Of a stretch of DNA of 64,000 nt, positions 28,128 to 36,607 are shown one piece after another. The notes beneath the pieces were generated by a model. It was not told the DNA's origin. It did no database searches and was given only the letters and a program-made list of their open reading frames with translations. The position numbers were made by a program, and so were the translations under genes. The stretch's first letter is position 1; every line of letters begins with the position of its first letter. Origin of the DNA: Micromonospora zingiberis (GTDB lineage Bacteria > Actinomycetota > Actinomycetes > Mycobacteriales > Micromonosporaceae); assembly GCF_004331455.1 (NCBI RefSeq), contig NZ_SJJR01000003.1, forward strand, positions 1-64,000, given 5' to 3'.

Positions 28128-28892
28128 TCAGCGCCCCGGCGGCTTCGCTGGGCACCCGTGCCGGCGGTGCCAGGCGGCGACCTCCGTCGCCGGTTCGCGG
28201 TTGCCGCCCTTGCGCCACGAATCGAGGTACGGCGCCGGCCAGACCACACCCCGGCGAATCCACCAGCCGTCCTCACCCGGGCACGGCGGAGAGACGCCGA
28301 AGTGCACATGGCAGACGTTGTTCGCGTTGCCCGTCCGGCCCACGGTGCCGAGCTGCTGGCCGGCGCGCACCCGTACGCCCGGTTCGATGCCGGCGGTGAC
28401 CTCGGTCAGGTGCGAGCCGTAGTAGCGGACGCCGTCGTCGCCGAGCACCGACACCGACAGGCCGCCGTTGTACGGACCCTGTGGACCCTGCTTGTCGTAC
28501 CGGTCCCGGCGGCTCACCTCGCCGATCGTGCCGTCAGTGACCGCCACGAACGGCTCGCCGCAGTCGGCGAAGATGTCCGTTCCCGGGTACGCCGAGTGGG
28601 TGGGGTGATAGTCCACCTTCCGGGCGCGTACCGGAAAGACGTGTGGCAGCCGCTCCCGGGTCGGGGTGGCGCTCGGCGCCGGCTGGTCTGCGCTGTCCGG
28701 CGCCGCACTGCCGGTGGTCGGCGCGACGCTGGTCGCGGCGGGACCGGCCGGGGCCGCCGGACCGGTCGTGGAGCGTGGACCGGTCGGCTCGGCCCAGGTG
28801 GGCGCCGCGCTGGACCCGCAGCCGGCGGCGAGTATCGGCACGAGCAGCAGCAACGCGTACGGCAGCCGTCGTCCGATCGTCAGCGAAGCCAC
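28128..28892 (-). CDS. M23 family (LytM) metallopeptidase lipoprotein
   Basis: This 254-residue protein has a lipoprotein signal with lipobox LAAGC (cysteine near residue 26), a Pro/Thr-rich linker to residue ~85, and an M23 domain. The domain keeps the zinc/catalytic pattern of actinomycete members: HSAYPGTDIFA, then VCHVHFG near residue 200. Such enzymes are zinc endopeptidases that cut peptidoglycan peptides or activate amidases, here tethered to the outer face of the membrane. GTG 28892 was chosen because AGGA lies 8 bases upstream. Confidence 0.88.
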   Translation of the reverse strand: MASLTIGRRLPYALLLLVPILAAGCGSSAAPTWAEPTGPRSTTGPAAPAGPAATSVAPTTGSAAPDSADQPAPSATPTRERLPHVFPVRARKVDYHPTHSAYPGTDIFADCGEPFVAVTDGTIGEVSRRDRYDKQGPQGPYNGGLSVSVLGDDGVRYYGSHLTEVTAGIEPGVRVRAGQQLGTVGRTGNANNVCHVHFGVSPPCPGEDGWWIRRGVVWPAPYLDSWRKGGNREPATEVAAWHRRHGCPAKPPGR

Positions 28893-29021
28893 CGGGCCAT
28901 CCTGACAGACGGCGGCACTACCGGCCGGCCCGCGTCGACACCACCGCATCGACGGGCCGGCGGACGCTGAGCCGGTACGGTGAGCAGTACCACCGACCAC
29001 GCGGGGGAGGAGTGCCCAGTG

Positions 29022-29360
29022 ATGCCGTACAGCCCATCGGGTCTCTTCCCCGCCGAACGCCCCTCGCGTCCCACCTACCGCGAGCCGAACCCGGTCAGCG
29101 GTCCCGCCGTGGCCGCCGGAGCCACCGGCACGATCGCCTGGCTGGTCGTCTTCGGGCTGCTCGGCCGCAGCCTCGTCGGGTACGCCTGGTGGACCCTGAT
29201 CGCCGGCGCGTTGGCCTGGCTGGCGGCCCTGGTGCTGGTCCGTTTCGGCGACCGGGGAGTGGCCACCGGCATCGCGATCGTGACCGCCGGAGGATGGAGC
29301 ATCGCCGCCGCGGCGGTGGCCGCCCGCTGGGTGATCAGCGGTGATTGGCCGCTGTGGTGA
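29022..29360 (+). CDS. Small membrane protein, uncharacterised
   Basis: This 112-residue protein has a ~25-residue polar N-terminus (MPYSPSGLFPAERPSRP) and three hydrophobic helices (TGTIAWLVVFGLLGRSL; TLIAGALAWLAALVLV; VATGIAIVTAGGWSIAAAAV). A GGGGGAGGAG stretch lies about 12 bases upstream of ATG 29022. No family was recognised. Spacing from neighbours suggests it is transcribed alone. Confidence 0.65.
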   Translation: MPYSPSGLFPAERPSRPTYREPNPVSGPAVAAGATGTIAWLVVFGLLGRSLVGYAWWTLIAGALAWLAALVLVRFGDRGVATGIAIVTAGGWSIAAAAVAARWVISGDWPLW

Positions 29361-29447
29361 TTCCTGCCCGCAACGACTGCGTTGCGTCGTCGTGCAGGCA
29401 CTGAAACCCATCTTGACTCGATCGCCGGGACTCGGCACTCTCCCGGT

Positions 29448-29615
29448 ATGGCCTGGACCACTCCGCGGCTCGATCCGGATCGCAGCCGTCGCCGCCTTCA
29501 AGTGCTCGCGCAGTTGGCGGACGCCCGCGCGGTACGCGAACGAGAACGGCCACAGCGGGCGCGCACCGAGCGACTGCGCCAGCTCATCGCCACCCGTCGC
29601 CGGCTCGCCGGCTGA
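29448..29615 (+). CDS. Possible small basic protein
   Basis: A 55-residue frame starts at ATG 29448 (MAWTTPRLDPDRSRRRLQVL). It is rich in arginine and leucine and predicted to be mostly alpha-helical. Codon use is GC3-biased. No clear ribosome-binding site precedes it and no family is recognised. It lies in a 386-bp gap that holds nothing else identified. Treat as a candidate. Confidence 0.35.
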   Translation: MAWTTPRLDPDRSRRRLQVLAQLADARAVRERERPQRARTERLRQLIATRRRLAG

Positions 29616-29746
29616 GCGGCGCCAGATACTTCTCCCAGGAATGACGGACCCTTCGGGGCGTTGACCGGCCGCCTGCCGACCTGACCGGATAACGTGCACG
29701 CGTAACGGGCCGGCGTGAGCTGTGCCGAGGGCTACTTGGGGGGACC

Positions 29747-30277
29747 GTGTCGTACTTCGCTGCGGCCGTGGTACGCGAAAAGGGCGGCTGGTCGGCCGCC
29801 GAGCTGAACCTGCGGGGGGCCACCGACGTCGACGAGGTCGCCGAGCGGCTGCGGGACGTGGGCCCAGACGCCGACGTGTCGCTGTTGTTCGTCGAGGCGG
29901 ACGACACCTACCTGGTCATCCTGCGCCTCGACGAGGGCGAGGACCTGCGGGTCTTCGGCTCGGACTCGGCCTTTGCGGAGGAGTCCCGGCTGGGCGCCCT
30001 GCTGGTCGGTGACCTCAAAGCCTCGGTCACCGGGCTGGACGACACCGAGGAAGCTCCACGGACCGTCACCACCGGCGACGACGACAACGAGCAGCCCGCC
30101 GTGGACCCGGAGGCCGATCCGGTCGGCGAGGCGGACCTCCTGGCGGACCTGGGCATCCCCGCACAGCGGCTGCTCGCCCTCTGCGCCCACGAGGGAATGA
30201 TGCCGGCCGACGTCACCGCCGAAGTCTGCCAGGTCCTGGGCTGTGTGGACGACGTCGAGGAACTGCGTGAGGTCTGA
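29747..30277 (+). CDS. tRNA adenosine deaminase-associated protein
   Basis: This 176-residue acidic protein begins MSYFAAAVVREKGGWSAAEL and has a C-terminal helical segment (ADLLADLGIPAQRLLALCAH). It matches the actinobacterial family always found directly before tadA (Rv3753c-like). Its function is not known; co-occurrence suggests it assists TadA. The start GTG 29747 follows a G-rich stretch. Its end overlaps the start of tadA by 11 bases, so translation is coupled. Confidence 0.9.
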   Translation: MSYFAAAVVREKGGWSAAELNLRGATDVDEVAERLRDVGPDADVSLLFVEADDTYLVILRLDEGEDLRVFGSDSAFAEESRLGALLVGDLKASVTGLDDTEEAPRTVTTGDDDNEQPAVDPEADPVGEADLLADLGIPAQRLLALCAHEGMMPADVTAEVCQVLGCVDDVEELREV

Positions 30278-30932
30278 CCCGCCCGGCGGTGCTGGACCGG
30301 TGGGCGGCGCCAGCGTTGCTGCTGGCGTACCGCTCGGTGGTGGTGAGCCGGCCGACGCGACCGATCCGGCCCTGGAGACGGTCCGGGCCGGGCAGCCCAC
30401 GCCCGGCGCGATCCAGCGGGTCGGACCGGGGGCGGACGAGGAACTGGCCGACCCGACCGGCACGGGCCGCCGGCAGCGCCACGAACTCTGGATGCGCCGG
30501 GCCCTGGAGGTCGCGGTGACCGGGCGCTCCGCCGACGCCCCCGACCAGGCGGACGACGTGCCGGTGGGCGCGGTGCTCTACGGGGCGGACGGCACCGAAC
30601 TGGCGATCGGCCGCAACGAGCGGGAGTTGACCGGTGACCCGACCGCGCACGCCGAGGTGCTGGCGCTGCGCCGGGGCGCCGAGCGGCTGGGCCGCTGGCG
30701 GTTGGACGACTGCACCCTGGTGGTCACGCTGGAACCGTGCACCATGTGCGCGGGGGCACTGGTGCTGTCCCGGGTGTCCACCGTGGTCTTCGGCGCGTGG
30801 GAACCGAAGACCGGCGCCGCCGGCTCGCTCTGGGACGTGCTGCGCGACCGCCGCCTCAACCACCGCCCCGAGGTGTACGGCGGCGTCCTGGCGGCCGAGA
30901 CCGGCGCCGTGCTGCGCGCCTTCTTCCGCTGA
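30267..30932 (+). CDS. tadA: tRNA-specific adenosine(34) deaminase
   Basis: This 221-residue cytidine-deaminase-fold enzyme converts wobble A34 of tRNA-Arg(ACG) to inosine. It has the zinc motifs TAHAEVLAL (His plus proton-shuttling Glu) and PCTMC, and the C-terminal RRLNHRPEVYGGVL typical of TadA. GTG 30267 has GAGGA 5 bases upstream and overlaps the preceding gene. This start gives a ~65-residue Gly/Pro/Asp-rich N-terminal extension before the usual TadA start near HELWMRRALEVA, longer than the E. coli enzyme (~167 residues). A shorter start cannot be excluded. Confidence 0.93.
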   Translation: MRSDPPGGAGPVGGASVAAGVPLGGGEPADATDPALETVRAGQPTPGAIQRVGPGADEELADPTGTGRRQRHELWMRRALEVAVTGRSADAPDQADDVPVGAVLYGADGTELAIGRNERELTGDPTAHAEVLALRRGAERLGRWRLDDCTLVVTLEPCTMCAGALVLSRVSTVVFGAWEPKTGAAGSLWDVLRDRRLNHRPEVYGGVLAAETGAVLRAFFR

Positions 30933-30975
30933 GGCAGGCGCGCCCGCGAACTGGACGGCCTCCTCGGCCGAGGTG

Positions 30976-31431
30976 TCAGGCGGTGCGGAGCAACGTGGTG
31001 GCCACGGTCCGGGCGGTGTCCGTCCAGGGCGCCGGGCGCAGGGTCGCGGGATCGAGCCGGACGACCGCCCGCCTACCCTCGGCGTACGTCGTCGCGCCGT
31101 CCAACGAGTGGAACCGGAAGCCGTAGACGGCGCTGCTGGTGCCCAGGTGCTCCAGCCAGAAGTGCACGCCGATCGGTCCGGTGCCGGTGACCGGTGCGTG
31201 GTAGCTGATGGTGAATTCGCGTACCGCGTGGAAGGCGTCCGGAGCGGTGGCCCGCCCGGCCTGGAAGGCGATCCCACGCTCGGACCAGTACGCGGTGAGC
31301 GCCCGCTCCAGCAGCACCGCGTACCGCGCGTTGTGCAGGATGCCCATGGCGTCGAGGTCGTCGAAGTGCACCATGGCGTGTTCGACGTGGCCGTACTCGA
31401 CGGCGGTGGGGTCGGCGACGGCGTTGCTCAT
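30976..31431 (-). CDS. Acyl-CoA thioesterase, 4HBT hot-dog fold
   Basis: This 151-residue single hot-dog domain protein has the 4HBT/FcbC-like active-site motif HFDDLDAMGILHNARYAVLLERA (nucleophilic-water Asp in DxMGxLHNxRY) and later FTISYHAPV. It hydrolyses acyl-CoA thioesters in the cytosol; chain specificity is unknown. Its ATG overlaps the TGA of the TetR gene (ATGA), so the two form an operon and the regulator probably controls thioesterase supply. Confidence 0.88.
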   Translation of the reverse strand: MSNAVADPTAVEYGHVEHAMVHFDDLDAMGILHNARYAVLLERALTAYWSERGIAFQAGRATAPDAFHAVREFTISYHAPVTGTGPIGVHFWLEHLGTSSAVYGFRFHSLDGATTYAEGRRAVVRLDPATLRPAPWTDTARTVATTLLRTA

Positions 31432-32066
31432 GACGGGCCTTCCGGTAGCAGGTGGGGATCGGGGCAGAGCGCCCGCAGTCGGTCCAGCACACCCCGTCGG
31501 GCGTGCCGGTAGGTGGTCTCCGGGTCGAACAGCCGGGAGCGCATCGCGGCGGCGATTCCGGACGAGTCGATCTCGTACGCCAGCAGCGCCACGTCCACCT
31601 CGGCGGGGAGTTCGCCGAGTTCGACCGCCTCACGGACGAGCCGTTCCAGCAGGGCGGTCCAGTCGGCGAAGGCCGCGACGAGGCGATCGCGGACCGCACC
31701 CGGCCGGCCCTTGAACTCGAACTCGGTGGTGGCGAAGAAGCAGCCACCGGGCAGTACGCGGGTGGCGTAGAAGGCGATCCGGGCCTCGTGCAGGGCGTGG
31801 ATCCGGCGTACCCCCCGGGGTGCGCGCAGGGCCGGGCCGATGATCAGCTCCTGCCACTGGGCCACCGCCCGGTCGATGGTGGCGAGTTGGAGCGCCTCCT
31901 TGGAGCGCCAGTGCGCGAACAGGCCGGACTTGCTCACCCCGAGGGAGTCGGCGAGGTGCCCGAGGGAGAGCCCGTCGAGGCCGTTGGCGGAGGCGAGGCT
32001 CACGGCGGCGTCCAGCACTGCGGTGCGGGTGCGTTCACCCCGGGCCAGCCGGCCGTCGACGGTCAT
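31428..32066 (-). CDS. TetR family transcriptional regulator
   Basis: This 212-residue repressor has an N-terminal TetR helix-turn-helix (VLDAAVSLASANGLDGLSLG, then HLADSLGVSKSGLFAHW) and a C-terminal ligand domain (TetR_C_6-like; CFFATTEFEFKGRPGAVRDR). It heads an operon with the thioesterase and reads its own operator at 32081-32110. The ligand is probably an acyl-CoA or a similar hydrophobic compound, judged from its partner; that is inference. Confidence 0.93.
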   Translation of the reverse strand: MTVDGRLARGERTRTAVLDAAVSLASANGLDGLSLGHLADSLGVSKSGLFAHWRSKEALQLATIDRAVAQWQELIIGPALRAPRGVRRIHALHEARIAFYATRVLPGGCFFATTEFEFKGRPGAVRDRLVAAFADWTALLERLVREAVELGELPAEVDVALLAYEIDSSGIAAAMRSRLFDPETTYRHARRGVLDRLRALCPDPHLLPEGPS

Positions 32067-32080
32067 ACCGGTGACCCTAC

Positions 32081-32110
32081 TAAATAAGACCGACCGGTCG
32101 TATTTATTTA
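32081..32110 (-). promoter_or_regulatory. TetR operator upstream of the TetR-thioesterase operon
   Basis: A 30-bp inverted repeat lies 15 bases upstream of the TetR start codon. It has outer arms TAAATAA and TTATTTA (perfect), 3 mismatched pairs, and a perfect core CGACCGGTCG. The AT-rich arms also supply -10-like sequence in an otherwise GC-rich region. Size and place fit autoregulation by the adjacent repressor. Confidence 0.8.
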
Positions 32111-32143
32111 TCGGTGACGACCGTCACCCGGCCCTGACGCGAA

Positions 32144-32176
32144 GCGTCCCGCCACCGGCGAGCGGCGACGGGACGC
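32144..32176 (-). terminator. Hairpin terminator after deoD
   Basis: Arms GCGTCCCG and CGGGACGC pair over 8 bp, with further imperfect pairing inside, 15 bases after the deoD stop. No U-tract follows. It separates deoD from the TetR operon on the same strand. Confidence 0.6.
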
Positions 32177-32190
32177 AGGTCGGTACGCGG

Positions 32191-32898
32191 TCAGGCGACG
32201 ATGGTGTCCAGGGCGATCTCGACCATCTGACTGAAGGTCTGCTCGCGCTCCTGCGAAGTGGTCTTCTCGCCGGTCTTGATGTGGTCGCTGACCGTCAACA
32301 GGGTCAGCGCCCGAGCCTTGAACCGGGCGGCGATGGTGTAGAGCGCGGCCGACTCCATCTCCACCGCCAGCACGCCGTAGTCGGCCAGCCGGTCGTAGAG
32401 ATCCGGCCGGTCGGTGTAGAAGGCGTCCGCGGCCAGGATCGGCCCGACCCGCATCGCGATGCCGCGCCGCTCGGCCACCTCCACCGAGGTACGCAGCAGC
32501 CCGAAATCGGCGACCGGGGCATAGTCGATCAGCCCGTCGAAGCGCACCCGGTTCATGTTCGAGTCGGTGGACGACCCACTCGCCGCGATCACGTCCCGCA
32601 GCTGAAGATCCTCGGTCAGCGCGCCACACGACCCGACCCGGATCAGCGACTTCACGCCGTACTCGTTGACCAACTCGTGTGCGTAGATCGAGGCCGACGG
32701 CATGCCCATCCCGGAGCCCTGCACGGAAACCTCGACACCGTTCCAGCGGCCGGTGAAGCCCAGCATCCCCCGGACCGTCGAGTAGCAGCTCGCGCCTTCG
32801 AGGAAGGTCTCCGCGATCCACTTGGCCCGCAGGGGGTCACCCGGCATCAGGACCCGCTCGGCGATCTCGCCCGGCTTAGCGCCGATGTGCGTACTCAT
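32191..32898 (-). CDS. deoD: Purine-nucleoside phosphorylase, DeoD type
   Basis: This 235-residue enzyme belongs to the hexameric bacterial PNP family (E. coli DeoD is 239 residues). It phosphorolyses purine (deoxy)nucleosides to base and (deoxy)ribose-1-phosphate in salvage. Visible motifs are [18 protein letters not shown] (phosphate site), [16 protein letters not shown] and [12 protein letters not shown] (base and ribose contacts), and [11 protein letters not shown] 20-bp perfect palindrome sits 12 bases upstream of the start. It is transcribed alone. Confidence 0.95.
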   Translation of the reverse strand: MSTHIGAKPGEIAERVLMPGDPLRAKWIAETFLEGASCYSTVRGMLGFTGRWNGVEVSVQGSGMGMPSASIYAHELVNEYGVKSLIRVGSCGALTEDLQLRDVIAASGSSTDSNMNRVRFDGLIDYAPVADFGLLRTSVEVAERRGIAMRVGPILAADAFYTDRPDLYDRLADYGVLAVEMESAALYTIAARFKARALTLLTVSDHIKTGEKTTSQEREQTFSQMVEIALDTIVA

Positions 32899-32910
32899 GG
32901 CAGAGATCCT

Positions 32911-32930
32911 GCCAGGCCGGCCTGGCAGGG
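32911..32930. promoter_or_regulatory. Perfect 20-bp palindrome upstream of deoD
   Basis: The sequence CTGCCAGGCCGGCCTGGCAG is perfectly self-complementary with no loop. It ends 12 bases before the deoD start codon and 43 bases before the tRNA-Ser gene on the other strand. Place and symmetry suggest an operator for deoD; a hairpin in the leader is an alternative. Confidence 0.55.
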
Positions 32931-32973
32931 ACCGGTTCGGCGTCCGAACCCGGGGTCCTGTAGCCTACTCGGC

Positions 32974-33060
32974 GGTGGCGTGTCCGAGTGGCCTAAGGAG
33001 CACGCCTCGAAAGCGTGTGAGGGTTTACGCCCTCCGCGGGTTCAAATCCCGCCGCCACCG
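32974..33060 (+). tRNA. tRNA-Ser (anticodon CGA)
   Basis: This 87-nt class II tRNA has acceptor GGTGGCG paired with CGCCACC and discriminator G. The anticodon stem CACGC/GCGTG encloses loop CTCGAAA, anticodon CGA. It has a long variable arm and T-loop GGTTCAAATCC. CCA is not encoded. Confidence 0.96.
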
Positions 33061-33070
33061 CTCGTGAAAC

Positions 33071-33117
33071 GCAGAAACGCCCGGTCGATCCGCGAGGATC
33101 GCACCGGGCGTTCTGCT
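33071..33117 (+). terminator. Intrinsic terminator after tRNA-Ser
   Basis: A long stem lies just after the tRNA. GCAGAAACGCCCGGT pairs with ACCGGGCGTTCTGC with one irregularity, and inner arms CGATC/GATCG extend it. It would end the tRNA transcript. Confidence 0.8.
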
Positions 33118-33245
33118 GCTCGGCCTGGGTGCTCCCAGGTGGGCGCTTTCCGCCCGTCCGGGCAGCCGTGTCTGGCCGGTCGGGCATGGCCTTCGATCTA
33201 CGTATCCCTAGGATGTTGGAGCGATCACGGGATACGGGGGTTTCG

Positions 33246-34898
33246 ATGCGGCGCAAGCTTGCCGGCGTGACGGTTCTGGCGGTATTGGCGGGGCTGGCGG
33301 TGAGCGCACCCGCACAGGCGGCCGAAGAGTTCCGGACCATCACCCGCGACGGCCTGACCATGCAGTACCTGCGGGTGACGAAGGCGGTCACCCCGGTGAA
33401 GGGGACCGGGACCACCCGTTCCGACTTCGACGGCGACGGTGTCGACGACATCGCGGCCTCCGCCGACACGCTCAACTCCAACCTGCCGCACTATCCGACC
33501 GGCGTGGTGGTGGTGCGTTACTCGTCCGCGCCGCAGGTCGACTACTTCATCGGCACCATGTCGGCGGACAACGCCTCCAGCTTCGGCATCGCGCTGGTGG
33601 CCGGTGACTTCAACGGTGACGGCTTCGACGACCTGGCGATCGGTGACGCCGACGAGGTAGACACCCGGAACAAGGCGCGTGGCGGCGGGGTCTGGATCAT
33701 TCCGGGCAGCCGCACGGGTCTGCTGGTCGACTCGACCAAGCACTTCAACCAGGGCTCCCCGGGCGTCCCGGGCGAGTCGGAGAACTACGACGCGTTCGGT
33801 GCCTCGCTGGCGGCCGGTGACATCAACGGCGACGGGCGCGACGACCTGGCGATCGGCGCCTTCAAGGAGGCGATCGGCAGCGTCAAGGAGGCCGGCGCGG
33901 TCACCGTCCTGTATGGCAGCAGCGCTGGCCTGACCGGCACCGGTGCCCAGCAACTGCACCAGAACCAGGCTGCGGTGCCCGGTTCGGCGGAGCGCCGCGA
34001 TCACTTCGGCATGTCGCTGGCCATCGGCAGGGTCAACAACAACAAGTACGCCGACCTGGTGATCGGTGCGCCGCACGAGAACGACGGTTCCGGCGCCAAC
34101 GGCTCCGGCATGGTGACTCTGATGTGGGGCTCGGCCAGCGGGGTGAAGCTCAGCGGTGCCACCTCGGTCACTGGCGCGGGCGTCTACAAGGCGACCGGAC
34201 GCCAGGACACCATCGCCTGGTACCTGGGCATGTCGCTGGCCATCGGCGACGTGAACGGGGACGGGCTGGGCGAGGTGATCGCCGGTGCCCCGAACGCGCA
34301 GACGCCGCACATCGATGGTGGCCTGATCGCGGTCTTCACCGGCCGTACCGGTGGCCTGTCGGGCAGCGCCGTAAAGATCATCACGCAGCGTACGGCCGGG
34401 GTGCCCGGCTCCCCGGAGGACCGTGACCGGTTCGGCGCCACCTTGGCCGCCGGCGACGTGACCGGCGACGGCCGGGCGGACGTGCTGGTCGGTGCGTACA
34501 CCGAGGCGATCGGTACGAAGGACGAGGCCGGCATGATCACCCTGCTCAAGGGTTCGTCGTCCGGGCTCACCGGCAGCGGCGCCCAGGGGTTCGACCAGAA
34601 CCACCCGGTCGTGCCGGGTGGCGCGGAGCGCGGCGACCGGTTCGGTGGCTCGGTGGCGCTGCTGAACCTCAACGGCACCGGTCCGCTGGACGCCCTCGTG
34701 GCGTCGACCGGGGAAGAGGTCGCCGGTGACATCCCCGGCTACCCGTCGGCGACGTTGTCCCGGTTCCATGGCTCCTCCGGCGGGATCGTCGCGCAGTCCG
34801 GCTCGTGGAGCGGGCGGTCCCTGAACACCAGCCGGTTCGAACTACTGGACTACGGCAGGAAAATCGCCGGGCCGCAGAGCAGCGGTCCGTGGTACTGA
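33246..34898 (+). CDS. Secreted FG-GAP repeat (integrin alpha-like beta-propeller) protein, copy 1
   Basis: This 550-residue protein has a Sec signal peptide (MRRKLAGVTVLAVLAGLAVS, cleavage after AQA). Seven FG-GAP repeats follow, each with a calcium-binding loop of the D-x-[ND]-G-D-G type: DFDGDGVDDIAAS, DFNGDGFDDLAIG, DINGDGRDDLAIG, RVNNNKYADLVIG, DVNGDGLGEVIAG, DVTGDGRADVLVG, NLNGTGPLDALVA. Seven repeats predict a closed seven-bladed propeller. Partners are unknown; such proteins bind surfaces or ligands. The start follows a GGGGG stretch. A close paralogue follows 20 bases after it. Confidence 0.9.
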   Translation: MRRKLAGVTVLAVLAGLAVSAPAQAAEEFRTITRDGLTMQYLRVTKAVTPVKGTGTTRSDFDGDGVDDIAASADTLNSNLPHYPTGVVVVRYSSAPQVDYFIGTMSADNASSFGIALVAGDFNGDGFDDLAIGDADEVDTRNKARGGGVWIIPGSRTGLLVDSTKHFNQGSPGVPGESENYDAFGASLAAGDINGDGRDDLAIGAFKEAIGSVKEAGAVTVLYGSSAGLTGTGAQQLHQNQAAVPGSAERRDHFGMSLAIGRVNNNKYADLVIGAPHENDGSGANGSGMVTLMWGSASGVKLSGATSVTGAGVYKATGRQDTIAWYLGMSLAIGDVNGDGLGEVIAGAPNAQTPHIDGGLIAVFTGRTGGLSGSAVKIITQRTAGVPGSPEDRDRFGATLAAGDVTGDGRADVLVGAYTEAIGTKDEAGMITLLKGSSSGLTGSGAQGFDQNHPVVPGGAERGDRFGGSVALLNLNGTGPLDALVASTGEEVAGDIPGYPSATLSRFHGSSGGIVAQSGSWSGRSLNTSRFELLDYGRKIAGPQSSGPWY

Positions 34899-34918
34899 GC
34901 ATCGGAACGGGGATCAGG

Positions 34919-36577
34919 ATGCGGCGCAGTGTCGCGGGAGTGTCCGTGTTGGCGGTGGCCGCCGGCCTGGCGGTGAGTGGGCCCGCCCAGGCGGCCACGA
35001 ACGAGTTCCGGACGGTCACCCGAGACGGGATCGTCCTGCAGTACCAGCGGGTGGCGAAGGCGGTCACCCCGGTCACGGGAACCGGGCCGACCCGCTCCGA
35101 CTTCGACGGGGACGGCGTCGACGACATCGCCGCCTCCGCCGACCCCTACGTGCACAGCTTTCCCCAGTCACCCGCCGGCCTGGTGGTGGTGCGGTACTCC
35201 TCGGCACCGTACGTCGACTACTACGCGACGGCGGTCTCACCGGCCGGCGGCTGCGTCTGCTTCGGTGAGGTGCTCGCCGTCGGAGACTTCAACGGCGACG
35301 GCTACGACGACCTGGCCGCGAGTGAGGTGCAGGAGTACGACCACAGCGCGAAGGTGCACGCCGGAGGGGTCTGGGTGATCCCGGGCAGCAGCACCGGCCT
35401 GCGGCTCGACTCGGCGAAGCACTTCAGCCAGAGCACGTCCGGCGTACCGGGCGCCTCGGAGGACGGCGACTTCTTCGGGTCGGCGTTGGCGGCCGGTGAC
35501 ATCAACGGCGACGGCCGGGACGACCTGGCGATCGGGGCGTACGGCGAGGCGATCGGCACCATCCGTGATGCCGGCGCGGTAACCGTGCTGTACGGCGGCA
35601 CCAGCGGGTTGACCGGCACCGGTGCCCAGCAGCTGCACCAGAACCAGGCCGCAGTGCCGGGCTCCGCCGAACGCGGCGACAACTTCGGCTGGACCCTCGC
35701 GATCGGGAAGGTCAACAACAACAGGTACGCCGACCTGGTCATCGGCGCCCCGCAGGAGAACAATGACAGCTCGCCCTTCGGCAGCGGCATGATCACCCTG
35801 ATGTGGGGTTCGGCGAGCGGGGTGAAGCTCAGCGGTGCCACCTCGGTCACCGGCTTGGCACTGCGCGGTTTGACCGGGCGCAGCGACAGCTACGTCTGGG
35901 ACCTGGGCATGGCGCTCGCGGTCGGTGATGTCAACGGCGACGGTCTGGGCGAGGTGATCGCCGGGGCGCCGTACTCCCAGATCCCGAAGGGCAACGAGGG
36001 CGCGGTCGCGGTCTTCACCGTTGGTTCGGCCGGGCTCTCCAGCGGTGCCGCCAAGCTCATCACCCAGGCCACGGCGGGTGTGCCCGGCACCCGTGAGGTC
36101 GGTGATCTGTTCGGGGCGACCCTCGCGGTCGGCGACGTGACCGGCGACGGTCGGGCCGACGTGCTGGTGGGCGCCCCGGGTGAGGCGATCGGTACGAAGG
36201 CCGAGGCGGGCACCATCGCGCTGCTGAAGGGCTCGGCGGCCGGGCTGACCGGCACCGGTGCCCAGGGCTTCGACCAGGATCACGCGGTGGTGCCGGGCGG
36301 TGCGGAGCGCGGTGACCGGTTCGGTGGCTCGGTCGCCATCCTCAACCTCAACGGCAAGGGCCCGCTGGACGCGATCGTGGCCTCGCCGGGTGAGGCGGTC
36401 AGTGGGGACCAGGCCGGGCTTCCATCCGGTGCGGTCGCCCTGTTCCACGGTGGCTCCGGTGGGCTGGCCCCGCTCGCCACCTCGTGGAGTGGCCTGAGTC
36501 TGCGTACCGACCTCGTCTGGCCCAAGTGGTACGGCCGCCGCCTGGCCAGCGCGCAGGACGGTGCCCTCTACTACTGA
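34919..36577 (+). CDS. Secreted FG-GAP repeat (integrin alpha-like beta-propeller) protein, copy 2
   Basis: This 552-residue paralogue of the preceding gene is collinear with it over its whole length; long stretches such as the segment after GAQQLHQNQAAVPGSAER are nearly identical. It has a signal peptide (MRRSVAGVSVLAVAAGLAVS) and the same seven D-x-[ND]-G-D-G loops. The first blades differ most (for example VSPAGGCVCFGEVLAVGDF, with a Cys-x-Cys pair absent in copy 1). The 20-base spacing suggests one transcript. It looks like a tandem duplication followed by divergence. Confidence 0.9.
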   Translation: MRRSVAGVSVLAVAAGLAVSGPAQAATNEFRTVTRDGIVLQYQRVAKAVTPVTGTGPTRSDFDGDGVDDIAASADPYVHSFPQSPAGLVVVRYSSAPYVDYYATAVSPAGGCVCFGEVLAVGDFNGDGYDDLAASEVQEYDHSAKVHAGGVWVIPGSSTGLRLDSAKHFSQSTSGVPGASEDGDFFGSALAAGDINGDGRDDLAIGAYGEAIGTIRDAGAVTVLYGGTSGLTGTGAQQLHQNQAAVPGSAERGDNFGWTLAIGKVNNNRYADLVIGAPQENNDSSPFGSGMITLMWGSASGVKLSGATSVTGLALRGLTGRSDSYVWDLGMALAVGDVNGDGLGEVIAGAPYSQIPKGNEGAVAVFTVGSAGLSSGAAKLITQATAGVPGTREVGDLFGATLAVGDVTGDGRADVLVGAPGEAIGTKAEAGTIALLKGSAAGLTGTGAQGFDQDHAVVPGGAERGDRFGGSVAILNLNGKGPLDAIVASPGEAVSGDQAGLPSGAVALFHGGSGGLAPLATSWSGLSLRTDLVWPKWYGRRLASAQDGALYY

Positions 36578-36607
36578 CCCACCCTGGTGGGCCGAGGAAT
36601 TGCCGGG

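Noticed and set aside
32974..33060. tRNA-Ser(CGA) as a phage or island attachment site
   Set aside because: No integrase gene and no second copy of its 3' end are visible in the window.
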